From: Tretioscincus oriximinensis
Lineage: Eukaryota; Chordata; Lepidosauria; Squamata; Gymnophthalmidae
Direction: 5' to 3'
Length of the DNA: 64,000 nt
NCBI GenBank assembly: GCA_022410635.1
Contig: JAJVDF010000449.1
Span: 1,037,220-1,101,219, forward strand
Positions 34,712-45,279 of this stretch are shown here, piece by piece (within the stretch, counting starts at the first letter, position 1; each line of letters begins with the position of its first letter). A program made the position numbers and the translations under genes. The notes beneath the pieces were generated by a model that made no database searches, had not been told where the DNA came from, and saw only the letters and a list, made by a program, of their open reading frames with translations.

Positions 34712-35209
34712 GAGGCACAAATGGCACAAAGGTTAAGACATGGTCTTTCAATTGAGAGGTTCGTTCTCAAAGCCCTGTGTCAGCTGTGGAGAAGGGTGGC
34801 TTCAGTCAGTTCAGCTGTCTGAAAGCAAGTAGTCAATTTCAGAGAAATAGCCGTGTTAGTCTAGCAGAAAGTCCAGCAAAGGAGCTAGCAGCACTTTGAG
34901 ACTAACTTGAGAAAAGTGGTTGGCATAAGCTTTCGTAGACAGGTCTACTTCTTCAGATGCATCTGAAGCATCTGAAGAAGTAGACCTGTCTACGAAAGCT
35001 TATGCCAACCACTTTTCTCAAGTTAGTCTCAAAGTGCTGCTAGCTCCTTTGCTGGACTGAAAGCAAGTAGATTTACAATCTACACTTCAAGTTGATTAAA
35101 GCATACCAAATGTCAGTGTTTAGGTGAAAATTAACCTTGTAAACCACTCTGAGTCCCTTTGGGTGAGAAGGATGGGGTGTATAGAACAGCTTCTTTTTCT
35201 TCCTCTTCT
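34712..35209 (+). mobile_element. SINE-2, interrupted
   Basis: Head GAGGCACAAATGGCACAAAG, then TCTCAAAGCCCTGTGTCAGC. The core CTGAAAGCAAGTAG is duplicated around a Penelope-like insertion (34833-35056) and continues as ATTTACAATCTACACTTC. The tail is CACTCTGAGTCCCTTTGGGT and TTCTTTTTCTTCCTC. Confidence 0.8.
34833..35056. mobile_element. Penelope-like inverted pair nested in SINE-2
   Basis: 224-bp head-to-head pair: left arm inverted (TTTCAGAGAAATAGCCGTGT ... GTAGACAGGTCTAC), right arm forward (GCATCTGAAGAAGTAGACC ... CTCCTTTGCTGGA). A perfect 14-bp duplication CTGAAAGCAAGTAG flanks it (34819-34832, 35057-35070). Its length fits target-primed reverse transcription rather than a cut-and-paste transposase. 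The arms are nearly identical over about 90 bp. Confidence 0.75.
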
Positions 35210-35319
35210 AGCAACACATTCATCTACCAAGGAAGTCTACATTTGAAGAGATCAAGTGGTGCATTCCAATGGCTGGACACATTGCCACAACTTCATCCTG
35301 ATTTTCTTTAGAGATTAGG

Positions 35320-35541
35320 TAGGCTGACCAGATGACCCCTTTTTGTGGGGTGGGTGGGTTGAAAACCTGGTTTTGGGGTGCCTCCCAGTTTTTTCTGAGG
35401 AATTTTTTTTTTCAAAAAAATATTTTTTTTGAATTTTTGTTTGTTTTTTTATTTTTTTTTTCCTCAGAAAACACCGGGAGGCACCCCCAAAACAGGTTTT
35501 CAACACACCCACACCCCAAAAAGGGTCATCTGGTCAGCTTA
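35320..35541. mobile_element. Palindromic hAT-derived element, copy 1
   Basis: 222-bp near-perfect palindrome with ends TAGGCTGACCAGATGACCCC and its inverse. Arms run through GAAAACCTGGTTTTGGGGTG to TTTTTCTGAGGAA and meet in a T-rich centre. The ends match the hAT element at 44991-45279, so the family probably arose from its terminus by inverted duplication (inference). A clear 8-bp duplication is not visible at this copy. Confidence 0.75.
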
Positions 35542-35689
35542 GTCAATGGAAGTTCTCCAGCTTCTGAAGTTGCAGCCTGGGATTGGGAAGGGACTTTTGA
35601 CACTGCCTTGCAGATCACCTATTTATAGTTTTTTTCCAGAGCCCAACAAAATTGTACTAGGTTCTTTGTACTAGGTATTTTGGATGTAT

Positions 35690-36050
35690 GATGCCCCTGG
35701 GCAGTAATTTTTTTGATGTTCCACACACACACACTGGGAGTTTTCCAACAGAAAATCTATTTTTAAAGCAATTTTTTTTGCCTTTAGAAGCTGCCCCTGT
35801 TTGTGAGAACCTCCTAGTGCTGCTGCTGTGAATTAAAACAAAAATATTTTTTTAAAAAAATAATAATTCATGGATGGGGATGTGCCTTTAGGGGCTGGCT
35901 CTGGTTGCCATAGCCTCCTAGGGGTGCTGCTGTGAATTTGTTTTGGAAAAAAAAATTTCATAGAAGAATAAATATTTTATTTTTACTGGGGGGAGGGTGC
36001 GGCTCCCCCCCAATTCTGCTGTAAGCCCCTACTGCCCTCCCCCTAAATAC
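35690..36050. repeat. Unnamed repeat with about 106-bp tandem duplication
   Basis: GCTGCCCCTGTTTGTGAGAA (35790) and GGCTGGCTCTGGTTGCCATA (35895) head two related segments, both containing CTCCTA..GTGCTGCTGTGAATT. The piece TTTTACTGGGGGGAGG near 35975 matches the inner part of the hAT element at 45193-45230. Probably a diverged long member of that family. Confidence 0.45.
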
Positions 36051-36884
36051 GGATCTGGTTCTTTGCAATGGCTGCAATAGCCCTTGGCCTAAGAGCAATG
36101 GAAAAAACTTTTGCTGAGAAGTTTTAGATCAAACAGGGTTTTAAGACATTAAATCAGCCACAGTGCAGATTTTATCCATACCCTTCTACCGCCAGCTCCG
36201 TTCCCTTTATCAGAGCATTGCTAGCATTTTATTGCATCTGAAGAAAGTCTTTGTTTTGCTCCAATGTTTTGCCCATAACCCTTGAGGAATCCATCATTTG
36301 AGTGTTTGGAATTAATCAGAAATGATTCAGATAATCTGAATCATCTGGATACCAACAACCCATGTACTGCTTCAAAATTTGCAGTACTGTAATTATTACA
36401 ACAATAGGGTTCCTTCCAGATAAAATGAAGCAACACAGTCTAGTAAAGACAGTGGAATCTTTTAGGAGGAACGGAAAGCAATAACACGATTGAGTGTGTT
36501 TCACTGTGTCGTAAGGATATTTTATAATCTCATTTCAAGAGTATGGTTTGGCCAGAATGGCGATATGTTGCCTGGCATAACACTAAATCCAGCTGATTTT
36601 TATTTATTTTTTTGAAACTCCTTTTTGCTCACAACTGTCGCCATGGCAACATCTTTGCCTGAGAAATTGGGAAAACCCAGCTGTAGGCTGAGACGCAGCG
36701 TGCAATCAATAATAGTGAAAATAAATCAGAAAAATTAAGCTAGTAGATCCATAACATGTAAAAGGAGCCTTTTAAAGTATTCATTTCCCTCAACACAGAG
36801 AAAACAGTGGGATATACTGTGGGGAGGTAGATTGGAAACCCTCTTCCTGAACTAAATCAGTAACCAAAGTTGTCATAATGTATT
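36051..36884. other. Unique DNA
   Basis: No recognised element; a 62-codon minus frame at 36316 lacks support. Confidence 0.5.
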
Positions 36885-37065
36885 TATTTATTTATTTTGA
36901 TTTCTTTATACCCCTAAGGTCTCAGGGTGGCCAACAATAAAAACAACAGTCCGAAATTTGACATATTTAAACAGTATCTGAGGTGAGGACGAACAATTAT
37001 TTAAGCGAGCATGGGGTAAACGTACTGTATATAGTGTGGAGAAGGCCTTAGAGAGTCCCTATTGG
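36885..37065 (-). mobile_element. BovB-like LINE 3' end
   Basis: TTTATTTATTTATTTTGATT, then ACCCCTAAGGTCTCAGGGTG and GGCCAACAATAAAAACAAC; extends to GGAGAAGGCCTTAGAGAGTC, which parallels the longer copy at 28441. Confidence 0.7.
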
Positions 37066-37079
37066 ATAGGGCACGGATA

Positions 37080-37373
37080 GCTCAGTCGCTTAGGAATTCG
37101 TCTCTCGCCTGGGAGATGGGGTTTCGAAGCCCGGTGTTGGAAGTGGGGAGGGGTGAGCACCTTCCACTAGCCTGTAGCTCTAGCCAACTCAGCTATTCGA
37201 AAGCATGAATTGCAAGAAATTGCAACTGAATGCAAGTAGATACATGGGAACCACCAGAGCCTGGTGGGGAAGATAGAATGTGAGCCTTCGGGCAAAATAT
37301 ATCCTTGTGAGTCCCTTTGAAAGGTGAGAAAAGCGGGGTATAAGAACCCAGTTCTTCTTCTCCTTCTTCTTCT
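37080..37373 (+). mobile_element. SINE-1, full length
   Basis: Head GGCACGGATAGCTCAGTCGC gives the box A TAGCTCAGTCG; box-B-like GGTTTCGAAGCCC follows near 37119. The core and tail match the copy at 19783. A short deletion removes the AAGCCGCTT segment before GAGTCCCTTTGA. Inserted just beyond a BovB-like end. Confidence 0.93.
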
Positions 37374-37624
37374 ATCCTCAATCTTATGGCTTTACTATCA
37401 TGATGAGACCAACAGAAGAGTGTTTGTGTGTGTTCAATCCTGCTTCCTGAGGGACTTATCACCCATTCCAGCTCATCTCATAACAGCTTATCTATTGTTG
37501 AATCTCCTCAACTGCAGACTGGTCCACAGCATACTTCTCCGTTGTTTTAGGGGCGCTGGGGATGAAGGAAGAGATGAAGGTAGCCTGACTGGAGGATCTC
37601 CCCACCCATTCTAACTCAGTGTTG

Positions 37625-37905
37625 GGAGTTCCTGGAAATCATATATTGGGCAGGGAGCCCAAAAATCTGGTGGAGCTGCAGGATGTTTATGACATCACAT
37701 CCTGTGCATTACAAGAAGTGATGCCATTCTGGGCATCATTGCCCAGAAGTAAACACCAGAGGTGGCATCAAAATGGTGTCACTTCCGGTAAAATAGCTGA
37801 CCCCATGTAAAGAGGAGGCAGCTATTAGCTTTCTTGGGTACCCCTGCACGAGATCTGGAATCTTGTGCAAGGGTACACGATCTTAGAGTTTGCACGAAAT
37901 ACTGT
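37625..37905 (+). repeat. Unnamed repeat H, copy 1
   Basis: Shares with 47825-48090, in the same orientation, ATATTGGGCAGGGAGC, CATCTGGTG-AGCTG, CCCAGAAG-AAA-AC, GCATCAAAATGGTGTCACTT and TGCAAGGGTACACGATCT. Identity is roughly three quarters by eye. Not recognised as a named family; no coding potential. Confidence 0.65.
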
Positions 37906-38548
37906 CTTCTAACCATCAGCTCCTTTGGCCCTAATTGTGCAGGGATTACAAGCTCTGCCTCCACAAGCCTCAGGCCAATGCGCTCCTCTGCTTCCTCTTC
38001 TTGTTCCCTATGGAGTCTCCTGGCATGAAAGCCTGGGTCATGGCACTAACAGTGGTTGTTGAGTATACCATTCTGGAATGCTTTGTATACAAAGCTCGCT
38101 TCAGGAAGTTCATGCTACTTACATGCAATCCACCATGGCATGTGCTACAGCTTAATTTTAATGTGGCATAATTTTCTCCAACGATCATTTCCGATTTTAT
38201 ATTGTTCTGTCTTTTTTTCTCTCCTGAATTTTGTATCCATATACATTATCATATACCTCCTTTATGAAATCTGGCTGCAACCTCTTGAGAGACAGGGATG
38301 GACAAGCTTTCTTGACAAGCTTAGCAAAATCTATTTTTGTGCTTTTAGACAGCATTCATGCTATCCTCCACTTAAGACAGAAGATGTGCAAGTTGCCACA
38401 GAAGTGACTAAGCACTGGTCACATGCCTGAGGTTCCATGGCAACAAGTGCAATATTAATAAGAGAGTTTCCTAATGATTTCAGTATTCTTACTGAAATTA
38501 TTTCAGTAAGGATAAGGACAATGATTTCAATATTGGTGTCCCTACTAC
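37906..38548. other. Unique DNA with one arm of a perfect inverted repeat
   Basis: Frames up to 124 codons here overlap on both strands and show no domain. The 53-bp arm at 38243-38295 is listed separately. Confidence 0.5.
38243..38295. repeat. 53-bp inverted repeat, left arm
   Basis: ACATTATCATATACCTCCTT through TCTTGAGAGACAG is the exact reverse complement of 39748-39800, about 1.45 kb away. Confidence 0.95.
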
Positions 38549-38752
38549 TAGGCTGACCAGATGAGCCCTTTGGGGGGAGGGGTTGAAAACCCATTTTTGG
38601 GGTGCCTCCCAGTTTTTTCTGAGGAAAAAAAAATTGAAAAAAATTGAAAAAAAATTTTTTTTGAAAACATTTTCCTCAGAAAAACTCAGAGGCATCCCAA
38701 AACAGGTTTTCAACCACCACCACCCCGCAAAAGGGGACATCTGGTCAGCCTA
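38549..38752. mobile_element. Palindromic hAT-derived element, copy 2
   Basis: 204 bp, ends TAGGCTGACCAGATGAGCCC and GGGGACATCTGGTCAGCCTA, T/A-rich centre flanked by TTTTTTCTGAGGAAA. CTACTAC on the left and TTACTAC on the right may be a decayed target duplication. Confidence 0.78.
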
Positions 38753-39294
38753 TTACTACACCTCTGGCCACAGCCACACAGAGGGTGGGAAGTAATGCTA
38801 CAGATAGGGCAACTTCAGAGAATTTTGAGAAATAGATACAAAAATGATGAAAAAATGAATTGGGGGAAATTATTTGGCAGAGACATCTTTTAAGAGTCTC
38901 AGTTTTTCTTTTTTTCTTCTAAAAAAGCTTCAAATCTCACGTGGTGAAGCATTATTTTTATTGTATCCCTACACGAAAAAGGAGCAAGAGATTTTTCTCT
39001 GCTCGTAAAGGATGATGTAATAAACTGAATATCAGTTTGAAAATAATTTGTGAAAAGTGTTCCCAAAAGCTGAGGAAACTGGAAGCGAAAACCCCTTTAT
39101 CGCGAATGGAGTCCCATCGGTGTCTTGTGATTGATTTATGATTCTTTTCAAGGACTGTTTTGTATCATTCTTTATGGACATATTGTTTTGCCTGGTGCAA
39201 CAACAAATATTTTTAACTTAAGATGTCACTTTCTTGGACACTGTTTATATCATTTATTCATATATGATTTATGCACTTTACCTGTATGTTATGA
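38753..39294. other. Unique DNA
   Basis: No recognised element or gene. Confidence 0.5.
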
Positions 39295-39747
39295 TAAGAA
39301 CATAAGAACATAAGAGGAGCCATGCTGAACTGGGTGAGGGCCCATCTAATCCAGCATTCTGTCTCACACAGAGGCCCACCAATTGCACCTGAGCAGTCTG
39401 AACAGAGGAAAGCAAAATATGCACCTGAGCAGTCTGGAACAGAAGAAGGCAAAATCTTTAACTATTCTCGATGCTCTGTAAAAGGCATTTCAGTAATCCT
39501 GCCTGTTGCTTCATCTCAGAAACAACATCAAGATATCCAGCATTGTAGCCTTTTATACAGTTGTCTTCCATGAACTTGTCTAATCCTCTTAAAGCTATCC
39601 AGGCTGCTAGCTACCACCACCTCTTCTGGAAGTAGATTTCAAAGGATGATGACGCTCTGGGTGAATAAATACTTTCCCTTTTTCTCTATTCACCTTTTCC
39701 ATCCCGTGCATGATTTTATACACTTCAATCAGATCATCCCTTAAATA
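39295..39747 (-). mobile_element. CR1/L3-type LINE, 3' end plus ORF2 C-terminus
   Basis: Starts with AAGAACATAAGAACATAAGA. The 3' untranslated segment has a partial tandem duplication: GCACCTGAGCAGTCTGAACA at 39385 and again, as GCACCTGAGCAGTCTGGAAC, at 39421. The ORF2 end follows (inverse of FTQRV-type coding). It ends at GATCATCCCTTAAATA, immediately next to the right arm of the 53-bp inverted repeat. Confidence 0.9.
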
Positions 39748-39800
39748 CTGTCTCTCAAGAGGTTGCAGCCAGATTTCATAAAGGAGGTATATGATAATGT
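39748..39800. repeat. 53-bp inverted repeat, right arm
   Basis: CTGTCTCTCAAGAGGTTGCA through ATATGATAATGT, exact inverse of 38243-38295, sitting at the truncated 5' end of a CR1 copy. Confidence 0.95.
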
Positions 39801-39940
39801 TTATGGATGTACAATGTTCTATTTATATATATATTAATTTTTATTTATGTGCAGTATCTAGACTTGGTGGTTTATATATTGCTTCATAGCTGTAATCTCT
39901 GTCAACTAAGTTCAAAATGGCATCCCAAAGAGACCTCTAG

Positions 39941-40063
39941 AAACAAGAGGAAGAGGAAGAAGAAGAAACAAGAGGAAGAAGAGGAAGAACAGGAAGAACA
40001 GGAAGAACAGGAAGAAGAGGAAGAAGAGGAGGAAGAGGAGGAGGAAGAGGTAGTGGTAGTGGT
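39941..40063. repeat. GGAAGA/GAG purine minisatellite
   Basis: Irregular AGGAAGA units grading into GGAGGAAGAG and ending GTAGTGGTAGTGG. It lies at the end of repeat I, as the TTC tract does at the other copy. Glutamate- and proline-rich frames across it are artefacts. Confidence 0.9.
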
Positions 40064-40390
40064 AAACCCACCGCCTTAGGGAGGACACCTGTGCAGAATA
40101 AAACAAAATAAAATGAAATAAAAAGATACATGTTGCAGAAAACATTTTGAAATAATAAATTAGTACTGGTAATAAAATTCTACAACATTGTTATAACTTG
40201 TTTGTTTTTTTTAATTTCATTTTAGTTTTGTTTTGCATTGAAATAGATTCATGATTGATAAGCCCAGGGGCACATATATCTGAATCACACAACAACTCAT
40301 CTTTTGCAAGTGTAATGTAACCATGCCATGTTTGCACCAAGCATCCATCTCTATTTTTCCATTCCTTTGCCAGCTTTGCTTACGAAGCCA
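40064..40390 (-). repeat. Unnamed repeat I, inverted copy
   Basis: About 90 percent identical by eye to the reverse complement of 54638-54944, including CCTCCCTAAGGC, ATCAATCATGAATC and TTTGCACCAAGCA. Homology ends at CGAAGCCAA (40390), where a SINE-1 abuts. The end near the purine tract behaves like a 3' tail with simple repeats. Not recognised; no coding potential. Confidence 0.75.
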
Positions 40391-40673
40391 AGAAGTTGGT
40401 TCTTATACACCGCTTTTCTCACCTTTTCAAAGGGACTCAAAGCGGCTTACAAGGTATTTTGCCCAAAGGCTTATATTCTATCTTCCCCACCAGTCTATGG
40501 TGGTTCCCATGTATCTACTTGCAGTCGGTTGCAATTTCTTGCAATTCTTGCTTTCGAATAGCTGGGTTGGCTGGAGCTACAGGCTAGTGGAAGGTGCTCA
40601 CCCCTCCCCACGTCCCACACAGGGCTTCGAAACCCCATCTCCCAGGCGAGAGACGGATTCCTTAGCAACTGAG
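40391..40673 (-). mobile_element. SINE-1, tRNA-like head truncated
   Basis: GAAGTTGGTTCTTATACACC, then the CTTTTCTCACC tail and TTGCAATTTCTTGCAATTCT core. It ends at CCTTAGCAACTGAGC, missing the first bases of the tRNA-like head. Confidence 0.9.
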
Positions 40674-41602
40674 CCCTTTGCGCTTTTTCATTCTTTAGAC
40701 ATTAAATCATTTTTATACAAATCTGGATGACTTGTACTACGAGTGTACACTTTCCTAGCTGCTTTTGTTCTTTGATGTACAGAGAATTAAGGTTTTGATT
40801 TTTAAATAATAACCCCAAAAGCTGCCTTCAACTGAAGAAATGCCAGGATTAAACCGGTGAATTAATAGTAACTATATAAGTACAAGCACTTTGATGCTGC
40901 CCTTGTTAATTGCTGGGATTTCAATTTAATTATGTGCTTTATCACTGCATATGAGAGGTGAGAAACAGCCAGAGTCTGTCTCTCATCAGTAGCTTTGCCA
41001 TACTCAGCTATTGTTCTCGCATTATCTGCTTAACTTTAAAGTACATCCATTTGCAAAAATGAGGTGATTTATACGAAAAAGCAGTGGGGGCTTCCCTTCT
41101 CCTTCCTGCATGAAGTCTATTGACTATAGATGAGGCGTAGTATTTTCATTCAATTGCTTTTATTGTGTGAGATGTATTTGGACATGAACAATTCTGAGGG
41201 CAGATCTGTAACTTCTAGCTCTGTAACTTCAGAGAACTAAGGGTTTTTAAAGGCTTTTTCTTATTGGGGAGATAATTTGGATAATTATCTGGTTGTCCGC
41301 TTGCTGGAATGCTGCTTCCGTTCCTGGGCTAGGAGCAGTTTCTGTAGTCAGTAGATGGGAAGGTTAAAAAAACACCTTTATCTAAACCCTCTAAACTCAT
41401 CTTAAATATACCTTGCATGGACTGCTTTTAAGTAATCCACAATCATTGCTGAATTTTGTAGAAAATGTGAATATTGTGCCACATAACATGTTTTCATCAA
41501 TCACAATTGTGAAGCTTTTTGCTTGGTACCCTAGTCCCAAAGCTCACCCTATTCAGCTGATTTGAACAACAGAAAATCTTGTTCCAGCAACATATCTACT
41601 GT
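40674..41602. other. Unique DNA
   Basis: Nothing recognised. Confidence 0.5.
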
Positions 41603-41722
41603 AATAAGAGGAGCCCTGTTGTATGGGGCCAGAGCCCATCTAGCCCAGCATTATGTTTCACACAGCGGCCCACCAATAGCACCTGGGCAACCTCTGGCAG
41701 AAGAAAGGCAACATCTTCCAAC
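41603..41722 (-). mobile_element. CR1/L3-type LINE, 3' end fragment
   Basis: AATAAGAGGAGCCCTGTTGT, GAGCCCATCTAGCCCAGCAT and GGCCCACCAATAGCACCTGG. The octamer tail is mostly lost. Confidence 0.82.
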
Positions 41723-42457
41723 AATAGCTTTGCTGAACTGTCCATAATATACAAGATGCATATGATACGCCCTTACTGTAGATTTCTGGAAGCTGACCAA
41801 TCATTGATATATTTTTTTTAAAAAGTCCTGGAGCTTGGCTGTCTCCCACGCATGTCATCAGACTTTGCTGTGTGTGCGTAGGACATGGCAAAAAGCAATG
41901 CTGAATTATTGCACCTGTTATGTGTTGCAACTTGGCATCTGAAGACAGCCTCGTTTGTTGTCTCATCTGAACGAGAACGATCCTCAACTTTCTTCAGCCG
42001 TAGCCTCTCTTTCTCTGCCTTCAGGAAAATGATAGTACAGTGCTATAAATAAGCTTGAGTCCACATAGTGGTAACCATGGTAACCAGTGAGTTTCAAAAA
42101 CTGATGTGTACATAGTTTCCAGAAGGCTGCGTTGGAGTTTGCTGTGGCATGCAGGGTCACTTTTAAACATTACATCACTTCAAGATTTGCATTTCTCACT
42201 TGACACAATTATTTTGTACTGAATGAGCATGCCATCCCCTTTTCCTTTTGCCTTTCCCTCCTATCTCATGCACTAATTCTGATTTTACTGTTTAGGATAT
42301 CAAATGCAAAAGAGGAAACTGAAGAATTCCTTTGCAATCTGCTATTTTACATTCAGACAGGATGTACAATCTGAGTTAAGAAGCAGCTCAAAGAGCAACT
42401 TAGATGTGGTAGCAGCCATACACTACAGCCTCAATTCCATATTAAGGTCGGAAAACA
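41723..42457. other. Unique DNA
   Basis: A 109-codon minus-strand frame (41658-41987) overlaps CR1 and has no domain. Confidence 0.5.
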
Positions 42458-42695
42458 TACAGGGTGCTTCAAAAAAACGTATACACACTTTGAACTTCCA
42501 TAGAAAATTTATTTACTGTTCTACAAAGTTACATTTCAAGAAATTAGAAAGCTTAAAGTCCAATGTAAATAAAATGTAAATAACAAATGTTAATACTGTT
42601 CAAATCGGGAAATCCTGAAATTTAACTTTGTAGAACAGTAAATAAATTTTCTATGGAAGTTCAAAGTGTGCATACATTTTTTGAAGCACCCTGTA
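42458..42695. mobile_element. Mariner/Tc1-type MITE with long inverted repeats
   Basis: 238 bp from TACAGGGTGCTTCAAAAAAA to its inverse, ending AAGCACCCTGTA. The inverted repeats extend about 75 bp each (CTTTGAACTTCCATAGAAAA, TTTACTGTTCTACAAAGTTA) with few mismatches. The element is bounded by TA, the mariner/Tc1 target. The short interior has no transposase. It is an internally deleted passenger of a mariner-type element. Confidence 0.85.
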
Positions 42696-44746
42696 TTGTC
42701 AAAACTTTTAATGTGGACTAGAAATGGGTTGAGAGCACTAGTGCCCACACAATATTATTTCCAAGCCACTTTTGAGCAGCATTTCCCCCCTGTTTGTAGT
42801 GAAAGTCTAAGAGTAGTATTTTTAGACAAGTTTCACAATTCAGCTTAAAAAATGAAATAAAACCATTTACAGAGCATCCATTATAATTACTACATGTAGT
42901 CACACACCTGCTGTGGGATGGACTGTTCCAAAGTCGTCTTCAAAATTTGAAAATCCATAGTAAACACTAGAAGTTCCCCTTCCATTTTATCATTGAACTA
43001 AATGACATTTTGTGTAGGTTCTTGAAAAAAAAGATACATGGACAGAAGATAACTGGTACAAATATTTGATGGAATTCCTTAGGTATGATTTTATAAGAGA
43101 AAAGGGACTGCAGAGGTATGGAGACAGACCAAGGACATCATGCACAGCCAAATGGCAAAGACTCATTGACTAAACTTTGTTTAATTCCAGTATACTATTT
43201 TGATACAACCATTTTGATGTTCCTTGAATACAGAAATGTATTATAAATATTTTATATTCTCACTGTCAAGAATATATCAAAAATGCTATTTGATATCTGT
43301 TTGGTTTAAAAATAAACATTTTGTTATTATTTTTTAAAATGTGTATATTTTTCACACAGATGAAGAATATATTGGTTTGCCAGCTGTCTGATCAGAAGGC
43401 AGTCCTTGTGGGTCTTTGTGGTCCACTGCATCAGGAGATCCAAGCAGCAGCGAGGAAATTAAAAACAACTGGCAAAAGCTAGCAGCCATGGCAGACAGAT
43501 CTGCTGTGTTTCCCAATTGCTGTAGGTGTTTCTGTCTTGGGTCCCAATCCTTGGGGATGCTTCTGGCTTCACAGCTGACATTGTATGATCACAGTTGTGA
43601 TGATTTTCTGAAAGAACTTTGTGTAGCTGTGAGACATAGATACACTAAGCACAGAGACAAATACTTTACATGCCTTTTTTTGGGGAGGGGGGTGTCTAGT
43701 GGAATCGCAGTCTAAGAGAAGTCACTTATTCTAGACATTACAATCAACACCTATTCTTCTCTTGGTTACTAATAAGAACTTGAGACATGAGTTTAAAAAT
43801 TACCATGATTGATAACTCATTTTGAAGGCAATGTATTTTAGGTAATCTTTGTGCTGCCTGCAGTAACAGATGTAATGCTTCCGTTTGTTATGCTTCCTCT
43901 TTTTAGAACAAAGAATTCTATAAATCCACACCTTGTCCATAGATCAGTATATCAAGTTGCTGCACCCACATGAGGTGAGGTACCAGAGCAACCTGTGGGG
44001 TGATTATATAACTAACTACATTTTATCCTAGACGTAAAATAAATTTAATTTTATCAAGATTAGATTATTGGTTACTTTTAAAAAAAAAATCTTTAAGTCT
44101 AGAGAAAAATAATTGTATTAACTGATGGTTTTATGATCATATGATCCCATATTTTCAATTCAATATGCTTCAGCTATAGAGTATCCTTATGTAATTAATG
44201 GTGGAAATAAATCTCCCATGTAAGATTGGCTGGTTGGTTCTTAATGTCCATTACAACAATTATCAAGAGGACTAAAAAGATTGCTTATGCTGCATTTTTA
44301 AAGAATTTATAGGCACCAGAGAAGTACAAAAAATGTATACCTTTGCATTTTCTAGTGACAGGAACTTGGAATCTATAGAGATGTTGAAAGGGTAAGTGTG
44401 ACGCATGATGTCACGTTACCTGATCACGTAGTTTAACTTTAATCGTTGTTATTTTCATATAATAAAATTATCAATCCCTTTCTATAATTATAACATTTAT
44501 CCTGTAGCTTTTGCAATTGTGATGCTGTGTATCACATGGTGCCTAGAGGTTGACTCTGGTGGGTAATGTAAGACTCTGCTACCTTACTGTTCCTCATGCC
44601 CAAAGGAATGTGCCTGTTTTGTGGAAGGAATCACATCCCCCACTGATATATGATATCTTGGGTTATTAATTTTGCCCAGGACCAAAATTAATAGTAAGAT
44701 TGATAAAAGAAGAAAATGCTAAAGCAAATTCCTGTAAAGCCATATA
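42696..44746. other. Unique AT-rich DNA
   Basis: The longest frame (99 codons, 43416-43715) has no recognisable domain or splice context. No repeats recognised. Confidence 0.55.
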
Positions 44747-44880
44747 TTTTATTTATTTATTTACAATTTTATACCAGCCTATACCCGAAGGTCTCAGGGC
44801 GGTTAACAATAAAAAACACAATTAACACATTAAAAACAGCCACATCAAAAAATAGGGAAGAGACAGGCTAAAAATCAGAA
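44747..44880 (-). mobile_element. BovB-like LINE 3' end
   Basis: TTTTATTTATTTATTTACAA, then AGCCTATACCCGAAGGTCTC and GGGCGGTTAACAATAAAAAA. A conserved example of the tail. Confidence 0.75.
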
Positions 44881-44990
44881 AAAAGGTATTTTCAAAGTAT
44901 CACGTTTGCCATTTACATAAAGATGTAAACAAATAACACCTTTACAATTTTGTTTAATATTTTAACTAAAAGGTCTGTAAAGTGATAGAG

Positions 44991-45279
44991 TAGAATGGCC
45001 AGATTTTCTGAGGTCCAAACTGATGTAATTAATATTCATGCTAATTTACATATTCATGCAAATCATCCACCAACATGCATAGCCCTCCGAAATCCCCGCC
45101 TGAGAAATCCATGAAGCACACGAGAATTTTTTGAAGTGCATGAGAATTTTTTGAAGTGTGTGAGAAATTTGCATCTTAATTTTTTTTTTTTTACTGAGGG
45201 GAGGATGCCTTCATGAGCTGGCCCTGGTTGCCTGGTTATTTTGGGTTCCTCCCCAAAAGGGGGTCCTCCAGTCAGCCTA
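44991..45279. mobile_element. hAT-type nonautonomous element with perfect 8-bp duplication
   Basis: 289 bp with ends TAGAATGGCCAGATTTTCTG and GGGGTCCTCCAGTCAGCCTA. TGATAGAG flanks it exactly (44983-44990 and 45280-45287), the hAT hallmark. The interior shows a tandem GAAGTGCATGAGAATTTTTT motif repeated about three times. The same element in opposite sense occupies 412-711. Its right terminus (CCAAAAGGGGGTCC...CAGTCAGCCTA) matches the arms of the five palindromic elements, which makes it their likely source. Confidence 0.85.

Noticed and set aside
37080..37155. tRNA gene
   Set aside because: The tRNA-like sequence is a SINE head: it lacks a proper acceptor stem, has an altered box B (GGTTTCGAAGCCC), and recurs about ten times with the same 3' body.
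39807..40145. Glutamate-, proline- or leucine-rich frames
   Set aside because: Products of the GGAAGA minisatellite.
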